Notes: a model not told the origin generated them from the sequence alone. A DNA stretch of 64,000 bases from Thuidium tamariscinum (GCA_947034885.2 OX344751.2:3534001-3598000), one strand, 5' to 3'. Numbered from the stretch's first letter, positions 34,655-47,410 are shown. A program made the numbers and translations.

Positions 34655-37600
34655 CTACTCACGGAATGAGGAATACCTTGGTGCATCTCCCCTCCAGGCT
34701 CGAGCACTTGAAACAGAGAATTCCGGATACACAAAATTATTTGCTCTTGCAAGATTTCGAAACCTCTGTGCTCTTTTGACAGGAACTTCATTCTTGAATG
34801 TGCCTGTTTTTTCCTGCGCCAAAATTGTTTCAATAGTCTCCGCTGTGGTAAGGGTGAATAATTGCAGCACACGGAATGAGAATGAAAAGGAGTTTCGGCC
34901 TACCATACAAATTAGAACTTCAAAGAATATACCTCCACTGTCTCCAGATGATCCAACATTATGTTTTTCGGGTAATTGCATGCTTTCTTGAGCTTTCTGT
35001 GACTGATAACTTCTACCTCGGCCGTGAATGTTGCAGATACTGAACGATGGTCAGACAACTTCGAGCTTCCACGTGTGTAAGCTACTTGCTTCATGCCTTT
35101 TCCGTACCATAGAATCCTGTCACACCTGCAGCGTGAAACTTACCACCAGTCAGGCCATATACCTCACGGTCTCTAGTCAAATGTCATTTTTCAGTCTCCG
35201 ATCCCCAGGAGGTAACAAGCAGATGATGGAACTTGCCAAGCAGGTGATCGTCGCTTCTCCCCAGTGCTTGAGGACTCGCCAGAAAACTGATCTGTCCCTT
35301 CCTTGTACTTATAGGTCGGAGAGAAATATATTGGACCTTCTTGCCAATCCTTGAAAACTCGACCCTCTCCTTGCTCCAGCTTGAGCTGCTCGAACACGCG
35401 GATGTAAGAAAAATATATTTAAGATTGCAAAAATCCACACTCCAAGAAAATCCTGAGATGGTGGCGACCAGTATTGTGTCCTTCAATTGAATCGAGTGGA
35501 CTTGTGTTAATCACCTGATCCTTGCGCAAGAGATACTCCCAATCGCTACAGCTGACTAGTCTCCATATCTCTTTGTCGGGAAGAGCAAGCCGATAGTTCA
35601 AATCTCCTAGCCAGATGACTCGACTGCCATGTGAAGAAGACCAAGCGTTAGAAGAAGCTAAGAAAACGTACTTAACGTAAACAGGATGCGAGTATGCGAC
35701 ACAATAGCATTTTACTAAGGCTACGGTATGCAGCAATGTCTGTAACAGTGTCGACTTCTCTTGATGCAGCCCGAGCTGGCAGTACATAAGTATTACTCAC
35801 TCATGTGCTAGAATGACTTCAGGCAGCTCAACACCAAATAACTTCACCAAGCGCGGAAATTTTGTTCGGCGCAGAATTTCGGCGACATCTGCATTTCGCC
35901 GAAGCTGGTCCCCATCCTTGTCACCTGAGGTCAAATGGGAGCACACGAAACAGAAACTCGTGTGGTGAAGACACATACTCACAGAAACGGATCCCTGCAT
36001 TCATTCCAGATACCAAGATCAGGATACACGCTTAACACCTCGGAGCATGTACAACGATTCAAGTAATGAGAGATGGGATAACAATGTTATACTTAGTGAG
36101 CTTATGTAGTACTGACAATGATGCTTGGACACAACACAGCTAACTAGGGCCATCTGGAAAGATGAATCACTACCTTATTTCCGAGGTAACGCATGAGGCC
36201 AAGTCCAACGGCTGACACCTTCACGTTGTGGACATGGCGCCAAAGCTGAGAGCGAACCCACACTGTTATGAAAATCCCTACCATTTGCTTACTCGCAACG
36301 CACGAATATTTATGTCGAACGACAGTGGGGGAGTAGCATACAGCTCCAGTTGAAGATAGCATTGGGGCTACAAGATTAGCTTTCTCTGAGAGTAACTCAT
36401 CAGCCATAGCCGCCTCTCGCAAATCGAGCGTTGTAACGTCCGAAGTTGCAATTGCCAACGGCCACTCACTATCGTTGAGGACCTTTTCACCATAGCTGGT
36501 CCTATCTAATGGCCACTCTTCAATTTGGGTAGGCAGATTTTTCTCATAATTTAAATAATTTCCTTCAGCAGCTAAAAAGGCAGTTTCCAGATTCTTCCCA
36601 CTCACGCATCGACCGAGCAATTTCTCGACATCGGAAACCTCAGAAACAGAGATGCCCATGTCTTCACTGGGAGGTGAGGATGGTGCACTACGGCTCAGAA
36701 ATGGATCACTCTCTTTGCGGAGGTCCTTATTATTCAGATACTCACGGATTTTGGCTTCCCATCTGGCTGCTGGCTCTCGATCTTCGACACACAGGACATT
36801 GTTTGCGTTCAATGGAACGATTTCTTGAAAGCTGCAGCAAATGACATATGAGCAAGACAATCTGGTATATCTTCAATTAGATACTGCTGCAAGTTTGGTC
36901 ATCCTTCTTAAAATTGCAATTTGGAATCAATTTGGGGAGGTGTACCAAGCACGGAAAACGTACCCAAAAATGTAAATATCAGCTGGCTCAGAATCATTTA
37001 TCCATTCATCCAAATCCAAGTCCTGGGGAGGTGGCTTCCCAGCAACATTCCAGGAATGTACCGCTACTCTGCTCACCATGGTAATTATAGGATTAAAACC
37101 TTCAAACGGAGTAAATTGCGTTATCGTAAAAAGTAATCACACCGTTGTTAAGTTACCCAATACCCGCCCCCCCCCCAACATAATAACAACAGATTGCTGT
37201 GTACCTACAAGTTACACTGAGCACAAGCTCCAAGATATTATATACTTTTTCAATGATTAAGGAAGAGAGTAGAAAGTACCGAAATTCATGACCGTCAACA
37301 AACTGCTGACGCAATGTCTCGGACTGTCCTCGCAATAAGGACAGTGGATTTGATGGCGGAGCAACTGGGAGACAGACATTTTACATGAGTAACTTCGGCC
37401 TATCATTCTCTACTCTCTAAACACAGATTGAAGTATACTCATCAAATTCAAGAGGCGAGGCCAATCAAATGCAAGAAATTGTTATAACAACCATGGCTTT
37501 TACCTTCAACGACATTGAAATTTACATTGGCGTGAAGGTTCGATATGTCGACGTCGAATTCGTCTCCATTCTCGTCTAAATCTGCAAGCCCAGCGCAAAT

Positions 37601-38079
37601 TAAGGGCATGGATCAACACAGAGGCAGAACAAATACATGAGCATTACAAGAATTAATTATTGGATTTCAGTGAAGCCACCAGATGATCTTTGGAAATGTG
37701 GAACTATTAACGTAAGGCCATGATCAGAGCTGTGAGAAAATTCATAGAATCTGCTTACCACCGTTTACTTCGGAGTTATCCTTCGCATCCATGTCGGTGT
37801 CCCGTTTGAAGCTGAGGTTGCCGGTGTGTCTCAAGTTCAGCCATTTTTTTACCAGCTGGCGTGGCCAAAACTGCCGCAAGGTATTCGTTGAACATTAACA
37901 GAAGTGTTCATTGATGAGTTATAAAATGAAAACAAAAATGAACTCAATACAACTGCAGTTAGAACTGTAAGAAAATTTCTATTTGTGAATCCAGTAAAGT
38001 TTCAAGATATTAAACACCGGGGAAGAAAATAGTTGAAACCGCGTACCTCTGGCCGTCCTCGAGGAGATTCTATCACCAT
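34655..38079 (-). CDS. Type I inositol polyphosphate 5-phosphatase
   Basis: Eleven coding exons on the minus strand: 38047-38079, 37759-37870, 37504-37581, 37280-37364, 36964-37068, 36174-36831, 35801-35994, 35515-35623, 35237-35385, 34933-35125 and 34655-34837. Reading phases agree at every junction, giving 632 aa. It removes the 5-phosphate from inositol phosphates or phosphoinositides. The plant N-terminus is RGRPE/FWPRQLVKKWLN. The domain begins RVAVHSWNVAGK (about 103), then GFQEIVPLNANNVL (about 138). A low-complexity plant insert follows (SRSAPSSPPSED). Next come SKQMVGIFITVWVRSQLWRH and NKGSVSVSMC (about 357). Catalytic motif 1 is RVIWLGDLNYR (about 423) and motif 2 is RRSPAWCDRILWYG (about 503), then SDHRSVSATF. 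The intron after exon 9 starts GCAAGT, not GT. The last exon (60 aa) is the least certain. The exact substrate and the plant 5PTase number cannot be fixed. Confidence 0.92.
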
Positions 38080-39162
38080 GTTATCCCAGTAATTTCAGCG
38101 GGGTTTCAGGTGGTCCGTGCCAAGCCTGCGGTGACCGCACAAAAAATCACTAAGCTATTGGATGAGCACCGAGCAGCACAAAGGAAAGAATTCTCAACAT
38201 GCAACTTCGATCAATTCTTACGACAACTGTCATCATGGAATGCAATGTCGACCAGTGAATAGTACTGTTAGATAGGAGAGCGCTCAGATAACTTACGCGA
38301 ACGCTTTTCAGAATCTATTTATCATTGTTCACCATTGTCACTCGAATATCTAAAGGCGACAGCTCCTTTTTACATCACCTACCAAGTCTTGCTCTACGGG
38401 ATAGCTGAAGCGAAGAAAAACCTAATTACAAACCGTCGACAAAAGAGATCATCTCGTCCTGTTTCGCAGAGACTTCAAGTATCGCTGTCTCGTCTTTCTA
38501 AAATCACTACACTGACTCGTAAGTATTGCAAAGAACTTGTAATCGATATATTTCAGCAACTAGGAACATGTTATTACGAAACCATAGCTCACCTGCTTGT
38601 GACCACTTTCAGGTAACAACAAAAAAAATTAGGTGTTGCAAAGCTCCAAAAGTTTAGAATAAATAATTACATCAAGCAAGTAAAGACACTGTAAACTGCA
38701 TTGTAAGCTCTACTAAATAAGCTGACAGAGGATCCAGATTACACAATTCATCACATGTCAACTACTAGCGACATTCCTTAATATTGCATCTGACAAATAT
38801 ATAAAGGATCTAGCATAGCGAAAAGACTCTCGAACCGACGATTTAAAGAACGAGCTGACGAACAGCCTGAGTTTCAAGACCACCGATTAAGAGAATGCTT
38901 CGCTGTTTGAATCACAGCTTTAACTGAAGCTCGCATTGCTGGCTCCTTCACTTTCACAGAGTACATCATGACTTGACAATAAACGAAGAGCTGTACAGCT
39001 GAAATTGTACGTCAAACGCCATCCTGATGGAAACAGAACTCATTGTACCTCGCGATACTTGAAAGCGCAGTCCGTGAGTGTGCCAATTTTCCCCCGGGTA
39101 CGCCAGCTGCATGCAGCTCGCTGAACCTTAGCTATTCGAGTCACAAACAGAGGAGCTAGCTC
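38080..39162 (-). promoter_or_regulatory. Upstream flank / 5' leader of the 5-phosphatase gene
   Basis: This region lies directly 5' of the start codon on the minus strand. Composition is intermediate and no other gene is recognised. The plus-strand frame 38335-38616 shows no domain. The leader may contain untranslated exons, which cannot be resolved without transcripts. Confidence 0.35.
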
Positions 39163-39840
39163 GTGTCCTTCCTCTCCCTCGAAAGCAAGCAAAACGTCCA
39201 CTCTCCACACTCAACAAAGAGTCGAGCTCACAATCTCACCGCGACGAACTATAAAATTCTCCTTCACACTCGAATTTCACGCTCTCAGCTCGTTATCAAA
39301 CGGATAATTCGAATTCGGACGCGCTCTTCAATTCAACCTCCAAGAAAAAAGCAGATCAAGATTCAAGAAAGAACGAAGAGCGAGCATTAAGACGCTAGCT
39401 CCAGCAATAATGATTCTTCGAGCACAGAAAAAGCGAAAGCAGAGAATGAGAATGAGGAGAGGAGGGACCCGCAGATGTCTTGGGAGGAACTACTCGCTAC
39501 TGTGCAGGGGAGCTGCTGACAATGGCGCTGATCGTGCGGGGCAAGTTCTGAGAGGTGCTGCACTGGGAACTGCAGATGGCGGAGGCAGAAGTGGGGACAG
39601 GCGATTGTCCGCCTTTGCCGGGAGTCTCCTGCTTTGGTCTTACAACCGCGACTTGGCCCCATTCCCGTGAGTAACCTGTGGAGTACTGCCACTTGGCACG
39701 CTCTTCGAGCTCAGCAGTGGATTGGACGGATGTTCAGGCTGGTTGTACTCGATGCTGGCAGTGTGGGTGCCAGGCAGAGCACTGGAATGTCCGTCAGGAA
39801 AACCTTGGGAAATGCTCGGTAAGTTACTTCAGGTAGAATT
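39163..39840 (+). other. GC-rich, coding-like island of unknown nature
   Basis: Frames on the plus strand have gene-like composition but are broken. About 39385-39510 reads NNDSSSTEKAKAENENEERR and MSWEELLATVQ before a stop. A shifted frame continues as ELLTMALIVRGKF, stop, EVLHWELQMAEAE (to about 39590). A GTAAGT donor-like site occurs at 39820. It could be a shared promoter/leader, a first exon cut off by the TTAA element at 39861, or a pseudogene. I do not recognise the protein. Confidence 0.3.
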
Positions 39841-39860
39841 ACGTTATCTAAAATCATTAA

Positions 39861-40400
39861 TTAACCCCTAAATTCCAAGGCCTACTATAGCTTTTTTGGG
39901 TTTCAAAACCATTCAAAATTGTTTGTAGAAAAATTCAATTGTAGGATCATGCAGTACATTTGTAGAAGACCATGTGGTAAAAAATTTGCAAAGTATAACC
40001 TTGTAGATTGGAACATTTGGAAGATCCACATGTACCCAACCATTAAAGGTATTCTAATTTTTAGAGGTGCCATGATAGAAATGACCAATGGGGATTGCAA
40101 AAATTTTGGTAATTTTATTTTATGAATTGAGATTACTATGAATTTTGAAAGGCAAAAAGTGTGACAGACCCATTGCCAATTTGTATACTCTTCTAATTCC
40201 GATCTCACAAAAAACTATTTTTTTATTCACTCCTTCCTACTTTCTTGCACACTACTTTGGGACATGTGCCATGAACTTTTGGTGCCAATTTTGAAAAGGA
40301 GAAAAAAAAAACATTCTAGCCTTGGATGGAAATACGTCCAATGATAGGGGTGGTTCTACCTTAGAAGTTGATGATAAAGTTTTTTGGGAAGAATTTCAAA
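39861..40400 (+). mobile_element. Left part of a TTAA element
   Basis: It begins TTAACCCCTAAATTCCAAGG, followed by the sub-terminal pattern shared with the 21163 element (GGCCT..., then runs of Ts and CAAAATTG). Interior blocks match the minus strand of 3550-3860 and, more weakly, 44990-45290. No right terminus was found. Frames on both strands at 39903-40208 are accidental. Confidence 0.5.
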
Positions 40401-40928
40401 TGACTTACACAATTATTTATGGGAAGTTTTTATACTATGGATTTTGAATTTAAGAATCTATTGTACTAAAGACCATATGAAGCATATTTCCAATTTCCCA
40501 CTAATTTTCAAAGATAAGAGAGACATGGAACACCTCTAGTAAAGTTCTAAAAATAATGCCAAGATGTGCTTAGAATTCACAATACAATATTTTTTTAATT
40601 TGGAAACGCTCTTTTTATTGCATAGTTTTTTAAAACAAAATTTTTAAGGTTGGATTGAAATATTTGCAAACTCTTCAAAAGCAAAAAAAGAATTTAATTA
40701 CAATCAAATCTTCTAATTTTTGGAGAATGTAGAACAATAATGCAAACATCCAAGTGCTTAAGACATTTGGTGTCATTGAATAAAGGGTCTTTTTATGTTT
40801 CCCTTCTGTTTACATCATGTTTCTCTTTAGTTCTTGACTAAAGTTTTCTACTTTGAGAATATCTAAAATCTTTATAACAGACTTTGAAGGTTTCATTTGT
40901 TCTCAAATTTTTTGAATTAGGAAACATA
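40401..40928. other. AT-rich intergenic DNA
   Basis: Nothing recognised. Confidence 0.4.
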
Positions 40929-41131
40929 CACTATAAGATAAAGGAGTGTTTTAAGTATAGTCCTAGTAGTATAGTCTTTTAAGTAATGACCTTTACGTAA
41001 AAAATTTACTAAAATTTTACTAAAAAGCTTGTATTTTTAGTAAAACTTTATTAAAAAACTTACTTAAAGGTCATTATCTAAAAGACTATACTATTGGGAG
41101 AATACTAAAAACATCCCTTTTTCTTGTAGTG
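40929..41131. mobile_element. CACTA-type foldback MITE, 203 bp, TSD ATA
   Basis: Left end CACTATAAGATAAAGG, right end CCCTTTTTCTTGTAGTG. Extended inverted sequence includes AAAGACTATACTA and TAATGACCTTTA against their complements. The 3-bp direct repeat ATA occurs at 40926-40928 and 41132-41134. CACTA ends with a 3-bp duplication define the CACTA (En/Spm) superfamily. Confidence 0.85.
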
Positions 41132-44100
41132 ATATTTATATTGTTGCAAGCACATTTTTTGAATACCTTTCTAATTGTATATTATATATTGAATTTGAAG
41201 AAAAATCGCCCTTGCAATTTGTTGTCAAAGTTTTCTTGTCAATATCATGTTAAGGCCTTACATCCTTTCAAATGTCTTCACCCATTGCCTTCTTCATGAA
41301 CTTCCCCTAGCCCCATTTATTTCACCCTTTAGAAGTCAAGGAATGGTCTCATGCAATTTTTACCCCATGAATTTCCATTTTGTAAAAAAAAATGCTTTAG
41401 CCCCTAAACCACAAGTCCAATTTGCATGAAAATTATATACAAGCAAATCTCTTTGGATTTTGCACCTTTCTAAACAAACTCAAAAAATTGTAGCAAAAAT
41501 TGAAACAACAAATAGGAGTCTATCTAAAATCCACTTTGTCCCCAAAGAAAATATTAAGGCTTTAGAAGTTAAGATCATTCATATAGTCAGTATTACAATT
41601 AAAGAATGTTTCCCATTTTATAAACCAATGAAAATTATAAATTTTCAAATTTCTGTAGTTTTCCTATACCTTTGAAGTCAAGATTTGAATAAACTTTAAC
41701 CCTAAAATGATAGGCCTATGTCAAATTTTTGAAACTTCAAAGATTTTTAATATATGCCGAATTTATAACTATATATTACTGGAATTTTTATACTTAACTT
41801 TAAAAGATGTAATCACAAAACTTCTAGAATTCATTGAAATTCAAATTTTTTTGTGAAAAATTGATATTACTATTTTTGAATGAATTTTTTTAATGCATAT
41901 CAAATATAAAATAAGATTTAAAATTTTGAAATTTTCTTTATAAGTATGCACTATAATGTATTTTGCATAACATTGTTAGTAGTAAAAATTAATTATAGTG
42001 GCATTTTGAAATTTAAATATTAAGACTTCATGATTATAGGCCCAAAATTAAAAATAAAAAATAATTGATAATTAATTTATGAAATTGAAAAATGCCAATA
42101 TATACCAATGGTTGCAATGTTGTAATAAACAATCTGCATCCTATGATTGTTTTTTAGGCCCAAAGTTTTATAGGCCCAAAGTTTTGTATTTTCCATATTA
42201 TAACCTTGGTCCATCTTTGAATGCTCTAGGATAATTTACACAGTTTTGCCCTCTACTTAAGTTGGTCTATTATTTATAGAAATTATATGCAAACTAATAA
42301 ACAATAGGAATTTTTATGAAAAAGAAGTTATTTGTATTGATGAAATAGATGATAATGATATTTTTTTTATAACCTTTGATTCTTACACAAACTATTTGTT
42401 TAGTTTTAGCCAAAAATTATGAAAAGGGTCTATGAGAATTGGACAATTAAATGTAAAAAAGTAAAAAATCTAAAGATAAGACATCCTTATCTTCACTTGT
42501 AAAATATGTATAAGAACTTTTAGATTCAAATTTTTTATCATTTTTAAGATCTAAGTATTCAAAGTAATTTATTTTTCTACAACATGCTATAGTTGTCCTT
42601 CAACTTCAAATTTTGCTAAAAACTAGATGATGAGTAGATGAGAAGAATTGACCTTGTAAATCTTTGGTTTGGTACACATGCTTAGATTGAAAATTAATAC
42701 TCACAACAAAATTAAGAATGTGGCTTCACTTTGTGAAAAAAGAATACACATTTCATTTCCATGCCCATGTTGTAAATATTAAAATATTTCTTATCATGAA
42801 ATTCTTCACCCGAATTTAACCTAATAATTTCTTATAGTTAAGGATAAACAATTCAAACAATGGCTTGAAGAATTGTAATAGTACAAAGTTGTGGTAGAAG
42901 GAAAAAATGTTTATAGCATAAAAATCAAAGAATTTATAGCCTCTAAACAAAAGAATTCTTATTCTATGATATCCCTAAGATTCTTTGGCTATATTTTCAT
43001 CAAAATGCTCGAAAACTACCATACATTTATGGATACATGTAATCAAAGGATCTTGCATCATGTTAGTTTGAAAAGATGTGGACAAAAATCCAAAAATTAA
43101 TTTCCACTATTTGGATTTCAAAATATTAGCACTTGAATCAATAGAAATCCTTTTCTGGCCCTACAAAAATCAGAAAAGCTATAGTAGTAAAATCTTGGAT
43201 GAAATTGCATGCAATTGATGAAAATAGAATTATAGATATGACATATGTGCTAATGTAATATTTTCTATCCAATATGTGGATGAATGTTGAAATTAAGAGC
43301 ACCACAACAACATTTAATGTTGCCACTTTGGCACTTAATAAAAAATTAAAAAATTCTTGATGTATATTGTTTCTACATTGTTGGTGCAATCAAATAGAAA
43401 AATGTACAAATAGAGTATAATTTAGGAAGTCAAATGCTTCTAGCATTAGAACACTTTATAGACCTTGTACTTTAACCTTGTAACACCATTATGGATACTA
43501 AGTGTCTAATGGATGATAAAAAATCCTTTCATGTGAGACAAAAATGCAATTGCTCATCTTTGGAATTTTGTGTAAAAAAAGGGAGGTCTTGCACAATATT
43601 ATGACCTCTAATGAATTTTTTTTTAAATAGATGATTTGCACAATTTCTAAAAGGAAGATTTTCATAGTGACACACCAATAACTAGCTCTGTCCAACCCTC
43701 AACATGTAGCAATGCAATATTTCTAATCAAGGTAAGAACAAATTTTCCGACCAAAATTTTAATTGCATTTTTTTTAACCTTTTCAAGATTGAAACTAATA
43801 AGGTTATGTTATAAACACCTTCAATAGTTGCATGATGCATACTTATATATATGCTCAAACATGCTCACACTTTCATGCTCACATAGTAACACCGTTGCAT
43901 CATTGGCCATCACTTAGTTTGTTGCCATTTTAAAATTAGATATATTTGAAAAAATATTTATTTATTTTTCAATGATCAAGTTACATGTCTTCTATACTTC
44001 ACAGAACTTTGAGATTTTTTGGAGGTAAATTGATTTTTCTGAAAATTTTTGAAGAAAAAATGAAGAAAAGCAACATAAAACTGAAAATTATCTCAAAAAA

Positions 44101-44484
44101 CATGAAATTTTCACCGTATGTGTATATTACAATGAGAAACATTTTGGTGTAAGCTCAAATTTTGTGTCATTCTATAATGCAAAAGGCATTGAAAATACAC
44201 CCAAAGTTCTAATTGCAATAATATATTTAATATTACAATTTTTTTGAAAATTACAATTGGAATATAAACTAGAATGGATAAACTTCATTTCATTAGTTGG
44301 GCTCAAACTCAAAAAATATTGTTTTTCATAGGCCTTTAAATCTGTCTCCTGAAATGGAACAAGCATGATAAAATTTGTGTTATCTAGGGATAAAACTAAA
44401 AAAAAACTATTTTGTGCCATATTTTTGGATATCTTCTTGACCCCTTTGAACTAATTTGGAATCTCTAATTGAAAATATAATTTC
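41132..44484. other. Intergenic DNA with small repeat fragments
   Basis: No gene is recognised. A fragment at about 42050-42190 resembles the TTAA family of 60662 (GAAATTGAAAAATGCC, CAATGGTTGCAATGTTGTAA, AACAATCTGCA). A half MITE at 43805-43897 is related to 7684-7912. A solitary TTTAACCCTAAAATGATAGG at about 41693 resembles another TTAA terminus. Confidence 0.45.
43805..43897. repeat. Right half of the 7684-7912 MITE family
   Basis: GTTATGTTATAAACA and TATGCTCAAACATGCTCACAC followed by CTCACATAGTAACA correspond to the right side of the 7684-7912 element. The left half is absent. Confidence 0.5.
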
Positions 44485-44816
44485 CACTATAACAAAACAT
44501 GGTCAAAAATATCACACTCAAAATTGAGTGCGGTTTTTTTTGCCACAATTTCGTGCATGCCGACTACACGTGTAGACATCGTTTTTTTGCAATTTTTCAC
44601 TACAATTTTTGGAATTTTTGAGCATGTAATATACCATTGTAAAGGTATTAAAAATACCTTTGCAACGGTATATTACACGCCCCAAAATTCTAAAAATTGC
44701 AATGGAAAATTGCAAAAGAAGTTGATTGCCTACTATATGCGCATGTACAAAAACATGGCACAAAAACCTGCACTTGATTTTGAGGGCGGTTTTTTTTACC
44801 CTGTTTTGTCATAGTG
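44485..44816. mobile_element. CACTA-type foldback MITE, 332 bp, TSD TTC
   Basis: Left end CACTATAACAAAACATGGTC, right end complementary to CACTATGACAAAACAGGGTA. Inverted similarity extends about 60 bp inward and resumes around a central hairpin at 44630-44690 (GTAATATACC... against GGTATATTAC). TTC is duplicated at 44482-44484 and 44817-44819. Frames on both strands at 44518-44814 come from this symmetry and are not genes. Confidence 0.88.
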
Positions 44817-44989
44817 TTCAGAATTTGCAAATGAAAACTAGCCCACCAATCCCACTTTGTGTGACGAGTTTATAGTAGAGGTACCTATAGTAGATCACTT
44901 AAGCAATTTTCAAGCAAATTGTGAGCAATATGAGGTAAGTGAAATTTTTTTCCAAGTAGAAAGATAGGAAATATGGAGACTACAAATTT

Positions 44990-45290
44990 TTCAAAATTTT
45001 GTTCCCAAAATTGAAATTGTTGTGATTTTTGGAAGCCAAAAAGTTGTTTAGACTAATAGCCAATGTCTAAACTCTTCCATTTTTAATCATAGACTAAGTA
45101 CTTTCCTGCTTACTACTTTGAGACATGTATCATGATCTTATTGGGCCCAACCTTGAAATGTAGGAAAAAACACATTTCAAGCTTTTGGTTAGAAATATGT
45201 TTTAGCCTTGGTTGGAAATAGCTACACTCTCTACATTGGGTATGGGTCCCTGGTCAGGAATGGGTACCTCTACCTTAATGGCCTCCTTGT
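44990..45290 (+). repeat. Diverged relative of the 40025-40365 repeat
   Basis: It shares TACTTTCCTGCTTACTACTTTG-like sequence, GACATGT..CATGA, GAAAAAACACATT and GCCTTGGTTGGAAATA with the repeats at 40197-40340 and, inverted, at 3550-3860. Confidence 0.5.
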
Positions 45291-46547
45291 TTTTGTAGTG
45301 AATTTTCAGATTTAGACCAAGGAGCAACAACTTCCCGAAATTCACTGAAAATAGCATATTTTGTGATCCATTTTTTTACTAACTTCTCATTCATGTGAAG
45401 ACAAATACTAGCAAAACTACAAATTTAGTTAGGTACTCTTCATAACCCTCCATGAAAGGTCAATAAGCAAAACATGAATGAAAAATTGCTTTCAATCTCT
45501 CCATATCCCACCTCCTTGTCATCCAAACGCCACAAATTGGCACCGCCAGTGTTACTGGGTTAAATGGTTGGTTACTGATGCTTCAATCTTAAGTTTGCTT
45601 AGAAACTTGTGACATTCCGATCAGTCGTTTCTTCAAATGTTTCTTTTCTTTTCTTTTTAAAATGCCAAATGAAAAATTTGACATTGGAGGAAATTTGAGG
45701 TCTTCAAAGGGCTGTTTCATGGTTGTTCCCCGAAACTATTCCCGTAATTGCTGGCCGCTTTCAGGCCAACGTTTCAATTCAAAATAAATAAATAAAATTT
45801 AAAAAATAAAAATAAAATTGGGGTCCTCAAATATGAAAAAAGTTTTTTTTTTTTTAATAAATAAAATTTAATGACCTGGCACCCTCTTGACCACGTAGAA
45901 TTCATGTTCACATGGCAGAAACTGCATTCCCGCAATCTAGGAACCTGCAGTCTTCCAATGGCCTCAAAAATCCCCTAATGTTTCAGGCAGTTCACTGCAA
46001 AACAGTGTGACAACAAACACAAAATAATTGTATGGAATTGTGTTTGTTGCAGTTTTCATAAGCAGAGTGTGTGTGAGAACTGGTCACACATGAAGCTTCA
46101 ACAACTACAGTACCTCCAGTAACTTACAGGTACTGATCCTCAAAATCTCAAAATCTGATTGGTTGAAAAGTTGAAACTCCGACCTGTGTTTTTAATTCTG
46201 GATACCAGTAAGATAGGTTAGTACAGAAAAAGATCTCCCCTGCCTCACTGGAGTCTCATATCCATGGGCATGCTTGAAGAATGTAAAGTATGAATGAAAG
46301 TTTGTTTATTTGTAAACTATGGATCAAAAGAATGCATCCTGCAGTGCAACAGCCGGCATCTCAAGATTTTGTATCCGCAAAAGGTAGACAAGCCTATTAG
46401 CACCCGGATTTGCAATCTGACTATGTTGGGGCCAATCTCAAAGAGTGTATATTTATTCAAAGGTGTGTGTGTTTGGTTCATGAGTCAAACTCATGTGGAA
46501 TTATAATTTTCCGATTGGAAGTGTAAATCCTGTGAGTTTTTGACATA
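45291..46547. other. Intergenic DNA, slightly GC-richer than its surroundings
   Basis: No gene is recognised. A small hairpin lies at 46011-46049: CAACAAACACAA, 15-nt loop, TTGTGTTTGTTG (12-bp perfect stem). The frame at 46294-46506 shows no domain. Confidence 0.45.
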
Positions 46548-46844
46548 AGGTAGGGGGCTGTAATTGTTGCAACCCTGTCTCTAAAAGCGATCTGGTAGAT
46601 TTTGCCTTTAACATATACCAGAAGTGTACATTTCAGGAGGGGGTCACTTTTAGAAACCATCGTGTTTTCAACTTCAAAAATTCATAACTAATTCCATGAA
46701 GGTCCAAAAAATATGAAATGACTTGGGTTAGATGCCAATTCCATTTTTCTTACCATGAAAATTTACTAAAAATAGATTTAAGGAGTTTAGCTTCTCCAAA
46801 ATGAAAATTAGCTAGTAAAGGGTCGCTTTCACAACCCCCTACCT
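46548..46844. mobile_element. TA-flanked MITE, AGGTAG family, short copy
   Basis: Ends AGGTAGGGGGCTGTAATTG and the complement of AGGTAGGGGGTTGTGAAAG, with TA on both sides. Interior blocks CACTTTTAGAAACCATC, CAACTTCAAAAATTCATAAC and GAGTTTAGCTTC match the longer copy at 2639-3213. Confidence 0.7.
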
Positions 46845-47410
46845 TATATAGTTGTGAAACAACTTAACTGCCCATAGAGTAAAGTCATGAATATCCTCTT
46901 AACAACCCATAAGTACTTTTTAATGTATCTAAGGTAGCCAACCTATTTCCAATCACTTAAGCAATTACACATAGTTAGAGTGCAGTTTTTTTTTATTGCA
47001 AAGTTTTTTCCATGTACAGAAATAGAGTTTGAAAAGATAGTATATTTTTCTAGAATTTTATTACATAAAGTGTAATTACTATAAATTTTTTAGTAGAAGA
47101 TTCTTCTTGATCTATATTGGTAATATGGATCTTATTAATTCAGACTATAGGCTGATTACAAAATCGACCAAGGGCTGATTGCATTTATGAGAGCCTTACA
47201 ACCAATCCTAATGTGCCACAATTGCTTCGGGAGCTGCACCACAACTTCACGGAAAAGAAGCTAACTATAGATTGGAAATAGAAGGGGGGTGATCGGAAAT
47301 GGATTGGCTACTTTATCAATATCTAAATATTTACCAATCGTGTATTGACATGTTACCCTTAATGACAATATTGCACTAATTTTGTCAAATTTCTACATTG
47401 CATAGGGGAT
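46845..47410. other. Intergenic DNA
   Basis: Nothing recognised. Confidence 0.4.

Noticed and set aside
37163-37176. Poly-C run
   Set aside because: A simple homopolymer inside an intron of the 5-phosphatase gene. No function is implied.
44524-44814. Open frames on both strands
   Set aside because: They are produced by the palindromic CACTA MITE.
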